DNA of 64,000 bases from Synechococcus sp. PCC 7336. Its GTDB lineage: Bacteria > Cyanobacteriota > Cyanobacteriia > Thermostichales > PCC-7336. Positions within the stretch are counted from its first letter, which is position 1; the number at the start of each line of letters is the position of its first letter. The notes under the pieces were generated by a model. That model was not told where the DNA came from. It searched no databases and saw only the letters and a list, made by a program, of their open reading frames with translations. Both the position numbers and the translations under genes were made by a program. Below, in pieces: positions 41,802 through 51,024 of this stretch. The stretch covers positions 1,054,001 to 1,118,000 of the forward strand of contig NZ_CM001776.1 in assembly GCF_000332275.1 (NCBI RefSeq). The letters run 5' to 3'.

Positions 41802-42281
41802 ATGCCTTGGCCCGAAATCTCAATTTCTCAACTATTCGATGCCTCCAACCTATTCGTCCTACCCTTCTGGACATTGATGATTTTTCTACCCAACTGGAAA
41901 ATCACCCGTAAAATCATGGGATCGTATCTCCCCTTTGTTGCGCTGGCAGGACTCTACCTGTACTTACTCGTCGGCAGCATTACCCCCGAGAGCGCCAAAG
42001 CATTGGCCAATCCCAATGTCACGACGATCGCTCAGTTCTTCGCAGACGAACGCGCAGCCGCCACCGGCTGGGTTCACTTTGTCGTGATGGATTTATTCGT
42101 CGGTCGGTGGGTGTACCTAGAAGGTCAGCGCACGGGCACTTGGACGATACACTCCATTGCCCTCTGCCTGTTTGCCGGTCCTCTCGGCCTCCTCTCCCAC
42201 ATCCTCACCCAATGGGGACGGACCGCATGGCAACGACGCAATGGAGCAGTTGTCGAAGAAACCGCTGGTGTAGAAACGTAA
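41802..42281 (+). CDS. ABA4-like (DUF4281) membrane protein
   Basis: 159 residues with four hydrophobic segments. Family features: LFDASNLFVLPFWTLMIFLPNW, GSYLPFVALAGLYLYLLVG, GWVHFVVMDLFVGRWVYLEG, and FAGPLGLLSHILTQWGR. Plant ABA4 is needed for neoxanthin formation; the cyanobacterial function is not settled, but carotenoid handling in the thylakoid is a reasonable inference. Its TAA stop is the target-site copy left by the adjacent IS5-family element, so the C-terminus may have been altered by the insertion or restored exactly by the duplicated TAA. Confidence 0.88.
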   Translation: MPWPEISISQLFDASNLFVLPFWTLMIFLPNWKITRKIMGSYLPFVALAGLYLYLLVGSITPESAKALANPNVTTIAQFFADERAAATGWVHFVVMDLFVGRWVYLEGQRTGTWTIHSIALCLFAGPLGLLSHILTQWGRTAWQRRNGAVVEETAGVET

Positions 42282-43142
42282 GAGCGTGTCTGAAAAGGTC
42301 AGCAGATAAAGTTGAGAGGCTGAGTTAGAGCCTCCCAACCAATGACACGCCAATCCTACGACACCGATCTAACCCCTGCCCAGTGCGAGCTTCTAGCTCC
42401 GCTATTACCGCCAGCTAAGCCAGGCGGTCGTCCCCGCAGCGTCAACGTTTTCGAAGTGGTCAATGCCATCTTCTATCTGTTGAGAGCCGGATGTGCCTGG
42501 CGTCTGCTGCCCCACGACTTCCCCGCTTGGCAAACGGTCTACCATTACTTCCGTCAGTGGGAAGCCGATGGCACCTGGGAAGCTCTCAACCATGCTCTGC
42601 GCCAGCAACTGAGAGAAACGGTGGGGCGCAATCCTTCTCCCTCGGCAGCCTGCCTGGATTCCCAATCGGTCAAAACAGCTGGTGCCGCTCAAGAAACAGG
42701 CTTTGATGGAGGCAAAAAAGTTAAAGGTCGCAAGCGCACTATCCTGGTTGATACGATGGGTCTACTGCTGGGTGCCAAGGTCCACAGTGCCCGACGCTCC
42801 GACCATGACGGCCTCACCTTGCTGGGGATTTGGTTTGCCAGTATGTGGAGTTGCTTGCAATTGATTTGGACCGATAAAACCTTTGGTGGCAAATCTTTTG
42901 TGGCTTGGGTTGAGCAAGCGTTTGGCTGGACTATTGAAGTCGTACAACGGCCTGCTGAGCAAAAAGGGTTCCAGCTTTTACCTCGGCGATGGGTGGTTGA
43001 GCGCACCTTTGCCTGGTTTGGTCGATACCGTCGCTTGAGCAAGGACTACGAATATTTGCCCACTACGAGTGAGACGATGCTTTACGCTGCTATGGTCAAT
43101 CTCATGCTTCGTAGGCTGGCTTGAGACTTTTCAGACACGTTC
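42282..43142 (+). mobile_element. IS5-family insertion sequence (861 bp)
   Basis: Terminal inverted repeats GAGCGTGTCTGAAAAG (left) and, read from the right end, GAACGTGTCTGAAAAG match in 15 of 16 bases. Each end is flanked by TAA (42279-42281 and 43143-43145), a TNA target duplication usual for some IS5 groups. The element contains one full transposase gene. Nothing interrupts it, so it may be active and recent. Confidence 0.88.
42342..43124 (+). CDS. IS5-family DDE transposase
   Basis: 260 residues. N-terminal DUF4096-like region (DLTPAQCELLAPLLPPAKPGGRPRSV, GCAWRLLPHDFPAWQTVYHYF). The DDE catalytic domain follows, with the first Asp in CLDSQSVKTAG, KKVKGRKRTILVDTMGLLL, the second Asp in LIWTDKTFGGK, and the Glu in RRWVVERTFAWFGRYRRLSKDYE. 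The reading frame is uninterrupted from 60 bp inside the left repeat to 18 bp from the right end. Confidence 0.94.
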   Translation: MTRQSYDTDLTPAQCELLAPLLPPAKPGGRPRSVNVFEVVNAIFYLLRAGCAWRLLPHDFPAWQTVYHYFRQWEADGTWEALNHALRQQLRETVGRNPSPSAACLDSQSVKTAGAAQETGFDGGKKVKGRKRTILVDTMGLLLGAKVHSARRSDHDGLTLLGIWFASMWSCLQLIWTDKTFGGKSFVAWVEQAFGWTIEVVQRPAEQKGFQLLPRRWVVERTFAWFGRYRRLSKDYEYLPTTSETMLYAAMVNLMLRRLA

Positions 43143-43216
43143 TAAGATTCCGAGAACTCGATCTCTAAAACGACATCTGACAGTTTCGACTGACTCTAAA
43201 AGCGATACAGATCTTC

Positions 43217-43246
43217 ATAGAAACGGAATACACATTCCGTTTCTAT
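43217..43246. terminator. 13-bp perfect hairpin
   Basis: ATAGAAACGGAAT and its exact complement are separated by ACAC, followed on the plus strand by TCTGTTTTA. It lies about 75 bp after the IS and 100 bp before the DUF900 gene. It could terminate read-through from the IS or ABA4-like gene. No polyU run is perfect, so this is moderate. Confidence 0.5.
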
Positions 43247-43345
43247 TCTGTTTTACCTGTACACTTGACAGGATAAGGCTTCCAGTCATTTTCTGGTAGG
43301 TTTCTCCTCCTCTACAGGTTTTGTCAGTCAATCGGAGTAATTTTA

Positions 43346-44305
43346 ATGATTGTAGTCGTATCCAATCGTGAAGTTAACGAAAACCTTAATAATGAAAATG
43401 TTTTTGGAGACCTCATCAACCCTAAAGGTGTTAATGAGCTGAGACTCGCAACCGCGCGCTTTGAGACAGTAGGTCGGCGCTGGTTTGTCGATCTAAAACT
43501 CGAAACTGATGCCGATCCAAAACCTAGCGAACAGTTATTCAACCAGATAGTACAAGAGACAAGAGAGAAAAATATATCGCCCCATTGGGTGGTCTTCATT
43601 CATGGTTTTAATCAGAGCTTCAGAGATATATTGGACTGGAGTCTCGATCTAGAAACAAACTATGAAGTAAATGTATTGGCATTTGCTTGGCCGTCCAACC
43701 AAGGGGGGTTCATACTGAATGAATATCGCTCGGCTAGACGTGCTGCTCGGGCATCAGATACAGCCCTCGATAGAGTGTTCGAACTGCTCGATATGTATAT
43801 TGGCGGACAATCCGAGTCAGATAGAGTTCGCTGTCCGGTCAGACTGAACTTGTTATTTCATAGTTTAGGAAATTTTCTGGCGGAGAGTCTACTGCGATCT
43901 CCACTGAATGAGGGAGAAACTAGCATTTTTGATAATGTCATCTTTCACCAGGCAGATGTCGATAGTCGATCGCATGCTGAATGGATCGATAAGGCCGCAG
44001 GCATGCGCACGTACGTCACGCTCAATAATGACGATCGAATTTTGCGAAAGTCTGACATCATCAATCCCACCCGCTTAGGTCAACGGTTGCGAAGGAGACG
44101 GGGCAACGAGCCCATCTATGTCGATTTTTCCGATGGGCTGGGAGTTGGAGACACTCACAATCTCTTGCGGGATACTCGCTCTAATGGAGTGATTCAATCC
44201 TTTTGGAAGCGGGTTTTAACGGGTCGCTCTGGCGAAGTTATCGAGGGTTTAAAGTTCGATCTCGGCTCCCAGACCTATCGGCTCGAAACGTTAGATTTGG
44301 ACTAG
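43346..44305 (+). CDS. DUF900 alpha/beta-hydrolase
   Basis: 319 residues. The alpha/beta-hydrolase core shows VVFIHGFNQSF, VLAFAWPSNQGG, and the nucleophile region NLLFHSLGNFLAE (Ser in HSLGN in place of GxSxG), with a late Asp/His region (FSDGLGVGDTH). No signal peptide is visible. DUF900 proteins are esterase- or lipase-like with unknown substrates. AT content is a little higher than in the chromosome and HIP1 is absent from its first half. It converges with the DUF1350 gene (11 bp apart). Confidence 0.82.
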   Translation: MIVVVSNREVNENLNNENVFGDLINPKGVNELRLATARFETVGRRWFVDLKLETDADPKPSEQLFNQIVQETREKNISPHWVVFIHGFNQSFRDILDWSLDLETNYEVNVLAFAWPSNQGGFILNEYRSARRAARASDTALDRVFELLDMYIGGQSESDRVRCPVRLNLLFHSLGNFLAESLLRSPLNEGETSIFDNVIFHQADVDSRSHAEWIDKAAGMRTYVTLNNDDRILRKSDIINPTRLGQRLRRRRGNEPIYVDFSDGLGVGDTHNLLRDTRSNGVIQSFWKRVLTGRSGEVIEGLKFDLGSQTYRLETLDLD

Positions 44306-44316
44306 CTGTATCTTGC

Positions 44317-45096
44317 TCAAACACTTTCTATCTCTAAAGCCAGCACCGCCAATTGCCGCTTCAACCACGGTCGCAACACTCCGAACAACCGTTCGCGATC
44401 GCCGCTTGCTCGCTGATAGACAAACTGCCCGATCGCGTCTAACGGCGAAAACTCGTTGTTGGCCGAAAACGGATAGCGACCCCCCGCACAGGTGCCGTGA
44501 TCTCCCGGCAGGCAGCGATAGTCGATCGCCCTGCGAAACTTCGCCACCAGTTGGTCGTGCAGCGCGCTAATGGTGTCGATCTCGTCCCCTACGAATTTCA
44601 CCAGCAGCGTGCGGGAGATGTCGTAATGGCTGGCGATCGCCCGTTCTGTCTCCACTGGCGACGGGTTGAACTCTACCGGCAGCCAACTCGGCAATGGGTC
44701 GAGGCGCAAACTGGCATTGCAATAGGCCATCAAAATATTGCCGTCGCGAGGGGACAGGGGATAAGCAGCTGCAGATGCCTCGTAACAACTGCCTAAAACG
44801 TGCAGCTTCCCCCCCAGACTGTGACCGATACCGAAGCGCGGCAGCACAGTTGCCTGCAATTGACTCAGAACGTCGGGCAGACTGTTGAAAATATCGCGGG
44901 TAATTTGCCAGTGATTGGGATTGGTCTCGAACTGGGTTGCCACCACCAAATATCCGTCAGAGGCAAGGGCAGACAGCAGGGCATCGTAACCCACCTGGGG
45001 CGCATTACCGATGAACGCTCCCCCCAAAAAATGAATCACCGCCTTGGGGCAATCTGGCTGCAGCACCCAATGATTTGACAGCGATCGCCATTCCAC
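44317..45096 (-). CDS. DUF1350 alpha/beta-hydrolase-like protein
   Basis: 259 residues from a GTG at 45096 preceded by GGGGGG at seven bases, giving the family opening VEWRSLSNHWVLQP; the open frame goes back to an ATG at 45240 near the cupB stop but the extra 48 residues do not resemble the family. Features: PKAVIHFLGGAFIGNAPQVGYDALLSAL, VVATQFETNPNHWQI, the nucleophile-like GIGHSLGGKLHVLG, and DHGTCAGGRY near the end. Conserved in cyanobacteria and plastids; function unknown. It follows cupB on the same strand. Confidence 0.85.
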   Translation of the reverse strand: MEWRSLSNHWVLQPDCPKAVIHFLGGAFIGNAPQVGYDALLSALASDGYLVVATQFETNPNHWQITRDIFNSLPDVLSQLQATVLPRFGIGHSLGGKLHVLGSCYEASAAAYPLSPRDGNILMAYCNASLRLDPLPSWLPVEFNPSPVETERAIASHYDISRTLLVKFVGDEIDTISALHDQLVAKFRRAIDYRCLPGDHGTCAGGRYPFSANNEFSPLDAIGQFVYQRASGDRERLFGVLRPWLKRQLAVLALEIESV

Positions 45097-45255
45097 AGCG
45101 ATACCCCCCATGCAAACGGCAAAACAAAACCCGGTCGATCCATCCCAAACTTTACCGGAAGCCGCACCCAACGGGAACCGATGAAAATGAATTGTGACGA
45201 TCGCAGGGAGCTCGGCGGCGATCGCCATTGCAGCCTCCATCGCCAGCCCGGATCG

Positions 45256-46452
45256 CTAGCCCCCCGACAACTCCTCCGCCGGATACAGCGTACAACTGGC
45301 ATTCGTGACGGCTTGGTTCACCGATATCAGTTGGGAAGTCTGCAAGCGTTTCATCCAGCCTGCCAAATAAGCTCGATTCGCCGCTCGCTCGGCAGGATCG
45401 CTCGTGTCTAAGGCATGGGGAGCCAAACCCCGAATCGCTGCCGTCGTCACGCAAAACATCGACTTCTGAAAGCTCTGCCCCACCTGAACGTGCAGGTCGT
45501 CCTCCCCCCGACAGCTCATCCGGTAAAACTCGTGCAAATAGTCCGGCAAATGTCGTTCCATATCCCGCATCAACAGGGTAGGGGGGATGCCAGCACCGCC
45601 GAGGGGAAGGGGATCGGCGTAGAGGGCACCGTAGGCAAAGTCCCCCTGTTCGGCAGGAATCTGATGGGCCTGGGCATTGTAAGACACGATGCCGAAGAAG
45701 GGGGTACCCCGGAAAAAGATGCTTTCCACATAGGGGATAGCGGTGTCGGGCAGAAACGTCAAACCGACGGATTTTGGGATAATGTCGCAGGTTTTGCCCC
45801 CCAAGACGACTGAGTAGGCGATCGGGCGGCCGGCAGCGGCGACAATTCCGGCCTGAATCAGATCGGTGAGTTGGCCGATGGAGCTGAGTTCGCCGCGATC
45901 GTACCGATCCGATAAATCCATAAAAATATCGCTCATCACCCGCCAGAATTGCCCCAAGCCGCTGTAGTAGGACAACATGCGCACCTGCTCGGGCAAATAT
46001 TGGGGAAACAGGCGGTTCAATACGACCATGAGAGGATTGGTGCGGCTGCGGGCGGCGATCGCCGCTTTAGCCCGTTCTAGAAACTCAGGCGAATCGAGGT
46101 AAGCATCCAGACCGCCCCCTCGATGCCACAACATCGCGCGCATGCAGTATTCGGCATATTCGTAGTTAATGCGATCGTGTCGCCAGTGCCGCAGCAGCTT
46201 CCGAACATTCATCTCCCCATTGAAATATTTGAAGAAGGGGAACCAATCGAGAAAGGTATGCTCGGCGATGTAATTCAAGTTGATGGAATAGGCATCCAAT
46301 ACAATGCCGTAGCTGGCCAGTGCCCCCACCACTTCCAATAGGTTGGTGGGTGATTCCGGCAGCAAGACGCCGCCAGCTAAAAGCCGATCGATGTACTCGG
46401 ACAGAGGTTCGGAGGAAGAGTGGGGGACAGTTTTTTGCACGGCGATCGCCAT
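45256..46452 (-). CDS. cupB: CO2 hydration protein CupB/ChpX (NDH-1 complex)
   Basis: 398 residues, with family segments FLDWFPFFKYFNGEMNVRKLLRHWRHDRINYEYAEYCM, HRGGGLDAYLDSPEF, VRMLSYYSGLGQFWRVMSDIFMDLSDRY and FRGTPFFGIVSYNAQAH. The protein binds the NdhF/NdhD-containing NDH-1 complex and converts CO2 to bicarbonate inside the cell, with a metal bound by His-type residues. ATG directly follows the TAG of ndhD. The family has two forms, low-CO2-induced CupA and constitutive CupB. The divergent location beside ccmK2K1LMN, as in Nostoc, points to CupB, but the sequence alone does not prove it. Confidence 0.88.
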   Translation of the reverse strand: MAIAVQKTVPHSSSEPLSEYIDRLLAGGVLLPESPTNLLEVVGALASYGIVLDAYSINLNYIAEHTFLDWFPFFKYFNGEMNVRKLLRHWRHDRINYEYAEYCMRAMLWHRGGGLDAYLDSPEFLERAKAAIAARSRTNPLMVVLNRLFPQYLPEQVRMLSYYSGLGQFWRVMSDIFMDLSDRYDRGELSSIGQLTDLIQAGIVAAAGRPIAYSVVLGGKTCDIIPKSVGLTFLPDTAIPYVESIFFRGTPFFGIVSYNAQAHQIPAEQGDFAYGALYADPLPLGGAGIPPTLLMRDMERHLPDYLHEFYRMSCRGEDDLHVQVGQSFQKSMFCVTTAAIRGLAPHALDTSDPAERAANRAYLAGWMKRLQTSQLISVNQAVTNASCTLYPAEELSGG

Positions 46453-47988
46453 CTAGTCAAAAGATGTGGGAGAGGGGGAGGGATTGAGTAGGACCAAGTT
46501 GGCTGGCTCGAATGGAGGGGCAGTGGCGATCGCCTTTGGAGGCGTCATGGCCGTGGTCGTGGCTTCAATGCAATGGGCCACCCAATTGGGCTGTAGGCCC
46601 AAAATGACAATCAGAACCGCCAAAATCAAGGGGGGAATGCGATCGCGCCAGAGCACACTGGGAATGCGCAATGCTTGCTGGGACAGCCGTCCGAAAAAGG
46701 CGCGATTGAGCAGAATCAAAAAGTAGACTGCCGTCAAGCCGGTGCCCAACATCGAGAGCAACGTCTGCAGGGTAAACGCTGGCAAGCTGCCGCGAAACAC
46801 AATAAATTCTGCAATAAAGCCCGACATACCCGGAATGCCGCTGCTGGCCATCGCCGCCAAAATCATCAGGCTGCCCATCACTGGCAACCCCCGCTTGGGA
46901 TTGAGCAAGCCCTGCAACACTCGCAAATCGCGCGTGCCCGTTTTGGCATAGACCACCCCGACCAATAAAAACAGCAGCGCCGATATCAGTCCGTGGCTAA
47001 CCATTTGAAACGTGGCCCCCAGCAAACTGAGGGGATTGGCCGCCGCCACCGCCAGCACAATGAACCCCATATGGGCAATGGAACTATAGGCCACCATCTT
47101 TTTCATGTCGGTTTGGGTGATGGCAATCACGGCCCCGTACAGCGCACAGACTACAGCAATCCAGGCCAGCCAGGGAGCGATTGCAGGCCAGACATCGGGA
47201 AAGAGCTGCACGCCAAAGCGCAGCAGACCGTAGGTGCCCAACTTGAGTAACACACCTGCCAGCAACACGGAAATAGGGGTAGATGCTTCGACGTGGGCAT
47301 CTGGAAGCCAAGTGTGCAGGGGCACAACCGGAGTCTTAATGCCAAACCCGAGCAGAATACTGCTCAGCAGCAGGATTTGCAGGCCCGCAGGCAGAGCATT
47401 GGCCCTCGCGTCAGCCAGATCGAAGCTGGGGGAATGGCCCAACCAAACCAAGCCCAAAAAGCCCGTCAGCACCAGAATGCCCGAGAGGGCTGTATAAATT
47501 AAGAACTTTGTGGCGGCATAGCCGCGACGCTTCCCCCCCCAAATAGCAATCAGCAGGTAGAGCGGAATCAGCTCGATCTCGTAAAACAAGAAAAAGAGCA
47601 ACAAATTCTGAGCGGTAAAGGCGCCTGCCACCACTGCAGCCAGCAGCAAGATCAGCGAATAGTAGAGCCGGGGTCGCGGAATCGAGAGTTTTGTGCTGTA
47701 AACGGAGATGCCTGTGAGGAGAGTATTCAGCATTAATAGAGGCAAGGCCAAGCCGTCGATGCCGAGGCGGTAGTTCAAGCCCAGGGGAGCAATCCAAGTG
47801 ACTTTTTCTTCGAATTGGATGCCCGCAGAACTGAGGTCGAATTGAGCGGCGATCGCCAACGACATTGCAAAGGCGAGCGCTGCAAAGAGCAACGCCAACT
47901 GCCGCGCTCTCTGGTTGGCCATTTCACCCGGCCACAGGCCGATGGCGATCGCTCCTGCCACCGGTATCCAAATTAGGCTACTGAGCAT
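46453..47988 (-). CDS. ndhD4: NDH-1 subunit NdhD4 (CO2-uptake type)
   Basis: 511 residues, about fourteen hydrophobic segments. NdhD landmarks: LGLNYRLGIDGLALPLLMLNTLLTG, LFFLFYEIELIPLYLLIAIWGG, GFGIKTPVVPLHTWLPDAHVEASTPISVLLAGVLLKLGTYG, and KKMVAYSSIAHMGFIVLA. Proton-channel Lys and Glu residues are in place. It is a proton-pumping antiporter-like subunit of the thylakoid NDH-1 complex specialised for CO2 hydration. Order ndhF4-ndhD4-cupB, with spacings of 21 bp and 0 bp, indicates a single transcript. Isoform number depends on context as for cupB. Confidence 0.9.
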   Translation of the reverse strand: MLSSLIWIPVAGAIAIGLWPGEMANQRARQLALLFAALAFAMSLAIAAQFDLSSAGIQFEEKVTWIAPLGLNYRLGIDGLALPLLMLNTLLTGISVYSTKLSIPRPRLYYSLILLLAAVVAGAFTAQNLLLFFLFYEIELIPLYLLIAIWGGKRRGYAATKFLIYTALSGILVLTGFLGLVWLGHSPSFDLADARANALPAGLQILLLSSILLGFGIKTPVVPLHTWLPDAHVEASTPISVLLAGVLLKLGTYGLLRFGVQLFPDVWPAIAPWLAWIAVVCALYGAVIAITQTDMKKMVAYSSIAHMGFIVLAVAAANPLSLLGATFQMVSHGLISALLFLLVGVVYAKTGTRDLRVLQGLLNPKRGLPVMGSLMILAAMASSGIPGMSGFIAEFIVFRGSLPAFTLQTLLSMLGTGLTAVYFLILLNRAFFGRLSQQALRIPSVLWRDRIPPLILAVLIVILGLQPNWVAHCIEATTTAMTPPKAIATAPPFEPANLVLLNPSPSPTSFD

Positions 47989-48009
47989 ACAATCCCTTCA
48001 CATAACCCT

Positions 48010-49866
48010 TTACAGTCCGCCATGGATTGGCAACCAACTGACGAGCACCCCCAGCAGCCCCAATGCCACCAAAATGGTGAGCAAATAGATCTGAGACTTA
48101 CCGGGGCTGCTGTATTTCAAACTTTCCCCTCCAAACACCGTTGCCAGCCCGACGAAATTGACAGCCCCATCAATGATGTAGCGATCGAGCCAGATGCTAG
48201 CCTTTGACAGTTTGCTGACGGCAAAGACGATGGTGGATCGATACAGGCGATCGACATAAAAGCCGTAGGATAGCAGGCTTTGCAAGGCGGGCATCGGCAG
48301 CCGCACTGGTTTGGGCCACAGCCTTCCTAAATAAATCGCGGCTGACAAGCTAGCACCTGCAACACCAGAAGCTATCATCACCCCCACTGTCCTCCAAGGC
48401 AATAACTGCAGATCGACAATCACATCTCTTCTTTGGAGGATCGCGATCGGCAAGATCGATGTGAGGGCGATCGCCACCACTTGAGGGACTGCCATCGGCC
48501 AAGCCACTTCTGGAGCGCGTCTGGTTTTCGGCTGGGTTTGCCCCCCAAACACCAGACTGTACACCCGCACGAGATTGAATGCCGTCAGACCGTTTACCGC
48601 AATAGGAACGACAACCAATGCAGGTCGAATCAAGCCAATCACTTCGATCCAATGCACCATGGCCCAAAAGCACCCCAGAGGCAGCACTGCCAACATCCCC
48701 GCCGTTCCCACTAGAAATGCGGTAGACGTGGCGGGCATGCGCCCCCCCAATCCCCCTAACTCGGTCAAGTCCTGGGTGTGGGTGGTAAAGATTACAGAGC
48801 CACAGCTCATGAACAGTAGGGCTTTGGCAATTCCGTGGGCGAGCAATAACATCAGAGCCGCGTCGGTGCTCTGCAAGCCTACAGCCACAAACACCAGACC
48901 CAAATACGCGCTCGTCGTGTGGGATAGAGCCCGTTTGATATCCACCTGCGCGATCGCCACCAACGAGGCTCCCACGGCTGTTCCAATCCCTAAAGCCACC
49001 AGCACAGTCGAGGCGATCGGAGAAAGTCCCAGCACTGGGTCTAACTTAATTAAGACGTAAGCCCCACTGGTCACTACCACAGAATTTCGCAAAATTGAGG
49101 CGGGATTGGGGCCTTCCATCGCCTCGTCCAACCATAGGTGCAGCGGAAATTGCGCACATTTGCCTGTCGGTCCGGCAATCAGGGCCAAGCCCAGCAAAGT
49201 GGCGGTAAGGGGGGACAACTGGGCCGTTTGCGACCAAGTGGCTAAATCGGAAAAATTGAGACTGCCTGCTAGCTCGGAGAGGGCAACCACGCCCATCAGC
49301 AGAAATAAGTCCCCCACCCGCTTGGTCCAAAAGGCATCGCGAGCGGCATTCATGCCCAATGGCTGGGCATACCAGAAGCCCACCAGCAGATAGGTAGATA
49401 AGGTCAATAACTCCAGCAGTGCATAGCTGAGCAGCAGCGAATCGCTCAATGCCAGGGCGATAATGGCGGCCTCGAAGAAGCCGAGCAAAGCAAAAAAGCG
49501 GGCGATCGCCCAATCTTTTTCCATATAGCCCAGCGCATACACTTGAGCCAGCAAACTCAGCCCCGCCACAAATTCAGCCGCACCAACCGTTACAGGAGAA
49601 ATCTCTAGGGCAAAGGAAAGATCGAGATTGACCACCTGCAGCCAGGGAACCAGGATGGAAAATCCATCGGTATTCCAAATTGCCTGCAAGATCGCGCCGC
49701 CGTGGATGCAGGCCAACAGGCTGAGCAGCACATTGATATAAGCTCCGAGACGGGGGCCGGAACTGCGCACCGAACCGGCTGCCGCCCAGGGAATGGTGGC
49801 GATCGCGCCAAACAAGCCATATAGCGGCAAGCACCAGCCGATTTGGACGAAGAATTGCTGCATCAA
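48010..49866 (-). CDS. ndhF4: NDH-1 subunit NdhF4 (CO2-uptake type)
   Basis: 618 residues, hydrophobic throughout. Family features: FVAGLSLLAQVYALGYMEKDW, LLELLTLSTYLLVGFWYAQPLGMNAARDAFWTKRVGDLFLLMG, IAGPTGKCAQFPLHLWLDEAMEGPNPASILRNSVVVTSGAYVLIKL, and DIKRALSHTTSAYLGLVF. The GKCAQFP and AMEGP loops mark the CO2-uptake NdhF group as opposed to respiratory NdhF1. The C-terminal long helix anchors the complex. It heads the operon and is divergent from ccmK2. Confidence 0.9.
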   Translation of the reverse strand: MMQQFFVQIGWCLPLYGLFGAIATIPWAAAGSVRSSGPRLGAYINVLLSLLACIHGGAILQAIWNTDGFSILVPWLQVVNLDLSFALEISPVTVGAAEFVAGLSLLAQVYALGYMEKDWAIARFFALLGFFEAAIIALALSDSLLLSYALLELLTLSTYLLVGFWYAQPLGMNAARDAFWTKRVGDLFLLMGVVALSELAGSLNFSDLATWSQTAQLSPLTATLLGLALIAGPTGKCAQFPLHLWLDEAMEGPNPASILRNSVVVTSGAYVLIKLDPVLGLSPIASTVLVALGIGTAVGASLVAIAQVDIKRALSHTTSAYLGLVFVAVGLQSTDAALMLLLAHGIAKALLFMSCGSVIFTTHTQDLTELGGLGGRMPATSTAFLVGTAGMLAVLPLGCFWAMVHWIEVIGLIRPALVVVPIAVNGLTAFNLVRVYSLVFGGQTQPKTRRAPEVAWPMAVPQVVAIALTSILPIAILQRRDVIVDLQLLPWRTVGVMIASGVAGASLSAAIYLGRLWPKPVRLPMPALQSLLSYGFYVDRLYRSTIVFAVSKLSKASIWLDRYIIDGAVNFVGLATVFGGESLKYSSPGKSQIYLLTILVALGLLGVLVSWLPIHGGL

Positions 49867-50715
49867 TCATTTCCCAAAATTCTTATCGCCGATCTATTCT
49901 CTCAACCCTCGGGCGAAGTTCCTATTGCTTGGCGGAATTTCTAGGCAGACATTGCGCTATAGCAACTGGAATATCTTGCAGTATGCACTACTGCGTCACT
50001 CGACCCTGCCTGAGGATCGACAGCCTTTGGCCGGTTTACCCGCCCGGCCAACTTCTCATCTCCAACCCCACAGGCCATCCGACTCGCCCGATCGAGCCCA
50101 ACCCACGCGAGAGATTTTTCTCTGCTGCTAGAAAGATCCCAATGCCAGACCGCTGCCGATAGCCCCTGCAGGATCTCTCTGCAAATATTTAGCAAAGAGA
50201 TTAACCAGGTATTTATATCTATTAGTATTTCCTTAATCTGTGCTTCGATCGTAAGCCCGCCATCCCGCAGCGATCTACAGCACTGGAGAAAGAAAGCCGC
50301 GATCTCGGGTATCTCTACCAGTCGCCGACTGACGTCAGCTACTGTCCCAGCAAGCCCTCAAGCACAACAGTACTCGCGATCCCCACGCAGCGATCTCCTC
50401 GGCTTGCAAGCATTTCAGCCTATCTCGACAGCGACTCGCGCGGAGAGCACGTCGTCAGTCGGCCGAGGGGATCGATACATCTTTTGTTACAAACAGATAA
50501 ATTCCTTTTCATTAGTTTGAGTAATGAGTCGAATTTAAAATAATAATTGGAGCTTATGTTGTCAGGTCTAACCCCTAACCCCTATGCTTTAACTTGGCTT
50601 CAAAAATACATTTTCGTACGATTGGGACGCTCTTTCTTATGGAAAGTTAGCGAACTTTCGCGCGGTTGATGAAGTGTGATTTACGCTATGAAAGGATCGA
50701 TCGGGAGAGAAACTG
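49867..50715. promoter_or_regulatory. 850-bp divergent regulatory region of ndhF4 and ccmK2
   Basis: No supported reading frame. It separates the leftward NDH-1 CO2-uptake operon from the rightward carboxysome operon, so it must carry both promoters and any CO2 control sites. The middle (50180-50260) is AT-rich with TTAGTATTTCCTTAA, a TTA-N9-TAA pattern as bound by LysR-type regulators of CO2 genes. The right part has the perfect inverted repeat listed next, then TTGATG-N15-TATGAA (50667-50693) as a weak promoter match before ccmK2. Confidence 0.5.
50642..50659. promoter_or_regulatory. Perfect inverted repeat GAAAGTT-AGCG-AACTTTC upstream of ccmK2
   Basis: Seven-base arms with a four-base centre, 57 bp upstream of the ccmK2 ATG and immediately before the presumed -35 element. 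It could be an operator for a dimeric regulator, or a hairpin in an upstream transcript. The perfect symmetry over 18 bp is visible; function is inference. Confidence 0.5.
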
Positions 50716-51024
50716 ATGCCGATTGCTGTGGGAATGATTGAAACTAAGGGCTTCCCTGCGGTTGTTGAAGCTGCAGATGCCATGGTGAAAGCTGCCCGCG
50801 TTACGCTGGTGGGCTACGAGAAGATCGGAAGTGGCCGCACCACCGTGATTGTGCGCGGCGACGTGTCTGAGGTGCAGGCGTCTGTGTCTGCCGGGATTGA
50901 GTCTGTACGTCGAGTGAGTGGCGGCGAGTTGTTGTCCCACCACATTATTGCTCGTCCCCACGAGAACCTGGAGTACGTGCTGCCCATCCGCTACACCGAA
51001 GAAGTTCGTCAGTTCTCCTACTAA
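50716..51024 (+). CDS. ccmK2: Carboxysome shell protein CcmK2
   Basis: 102 residues: one BMC domain ([38 protein letters not shown]), with the KIGSG pore loop, and [21 protein letters not shown] at the end. Hexamers tile the faces of the beta-carboxysome shell. The short C-terminus (102 residues) resembles CcmK2, whereas the next copy has the longer tail of CcmK1. GGGAGAGAAACTG precedes the ATG as ribosome site. It is the first gene of the carboxysome operon. Confidence 0.93.
   Translation: MPIAVGMIETKGFPAVVEAADAMVKAARVTLVGYEKIGSGRTTVIVRGDVSEVQASVSAGIESVRRVSGGELLSHHIIARPHENLEYVLPIRYTEEVRQFSY

Noticed and set aside
45097-45240. 48-residue extension of the DUF1350 gene towards cupB (could have been a short CupS-like or fused domain)
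   Set aside because: The residues show no fasciclin or other fold pattern, and GGGGGG precedes the GTG at 45096 that begins the family sequence.
45256-46452. Naming the Cup protein CupA of the low-CO2-induced complex
   Set aside because: Family sequence allows either, but position beside the carboxysome operon and the absence of a cupS gene downstream favour CupB; kept as an uncertainty.
49941-50195. 84-codon frame on the minus strand upstream of ndhF4
   Set aside because: Composition looks random and it lies in the divergent regulatory region; no family pattern.
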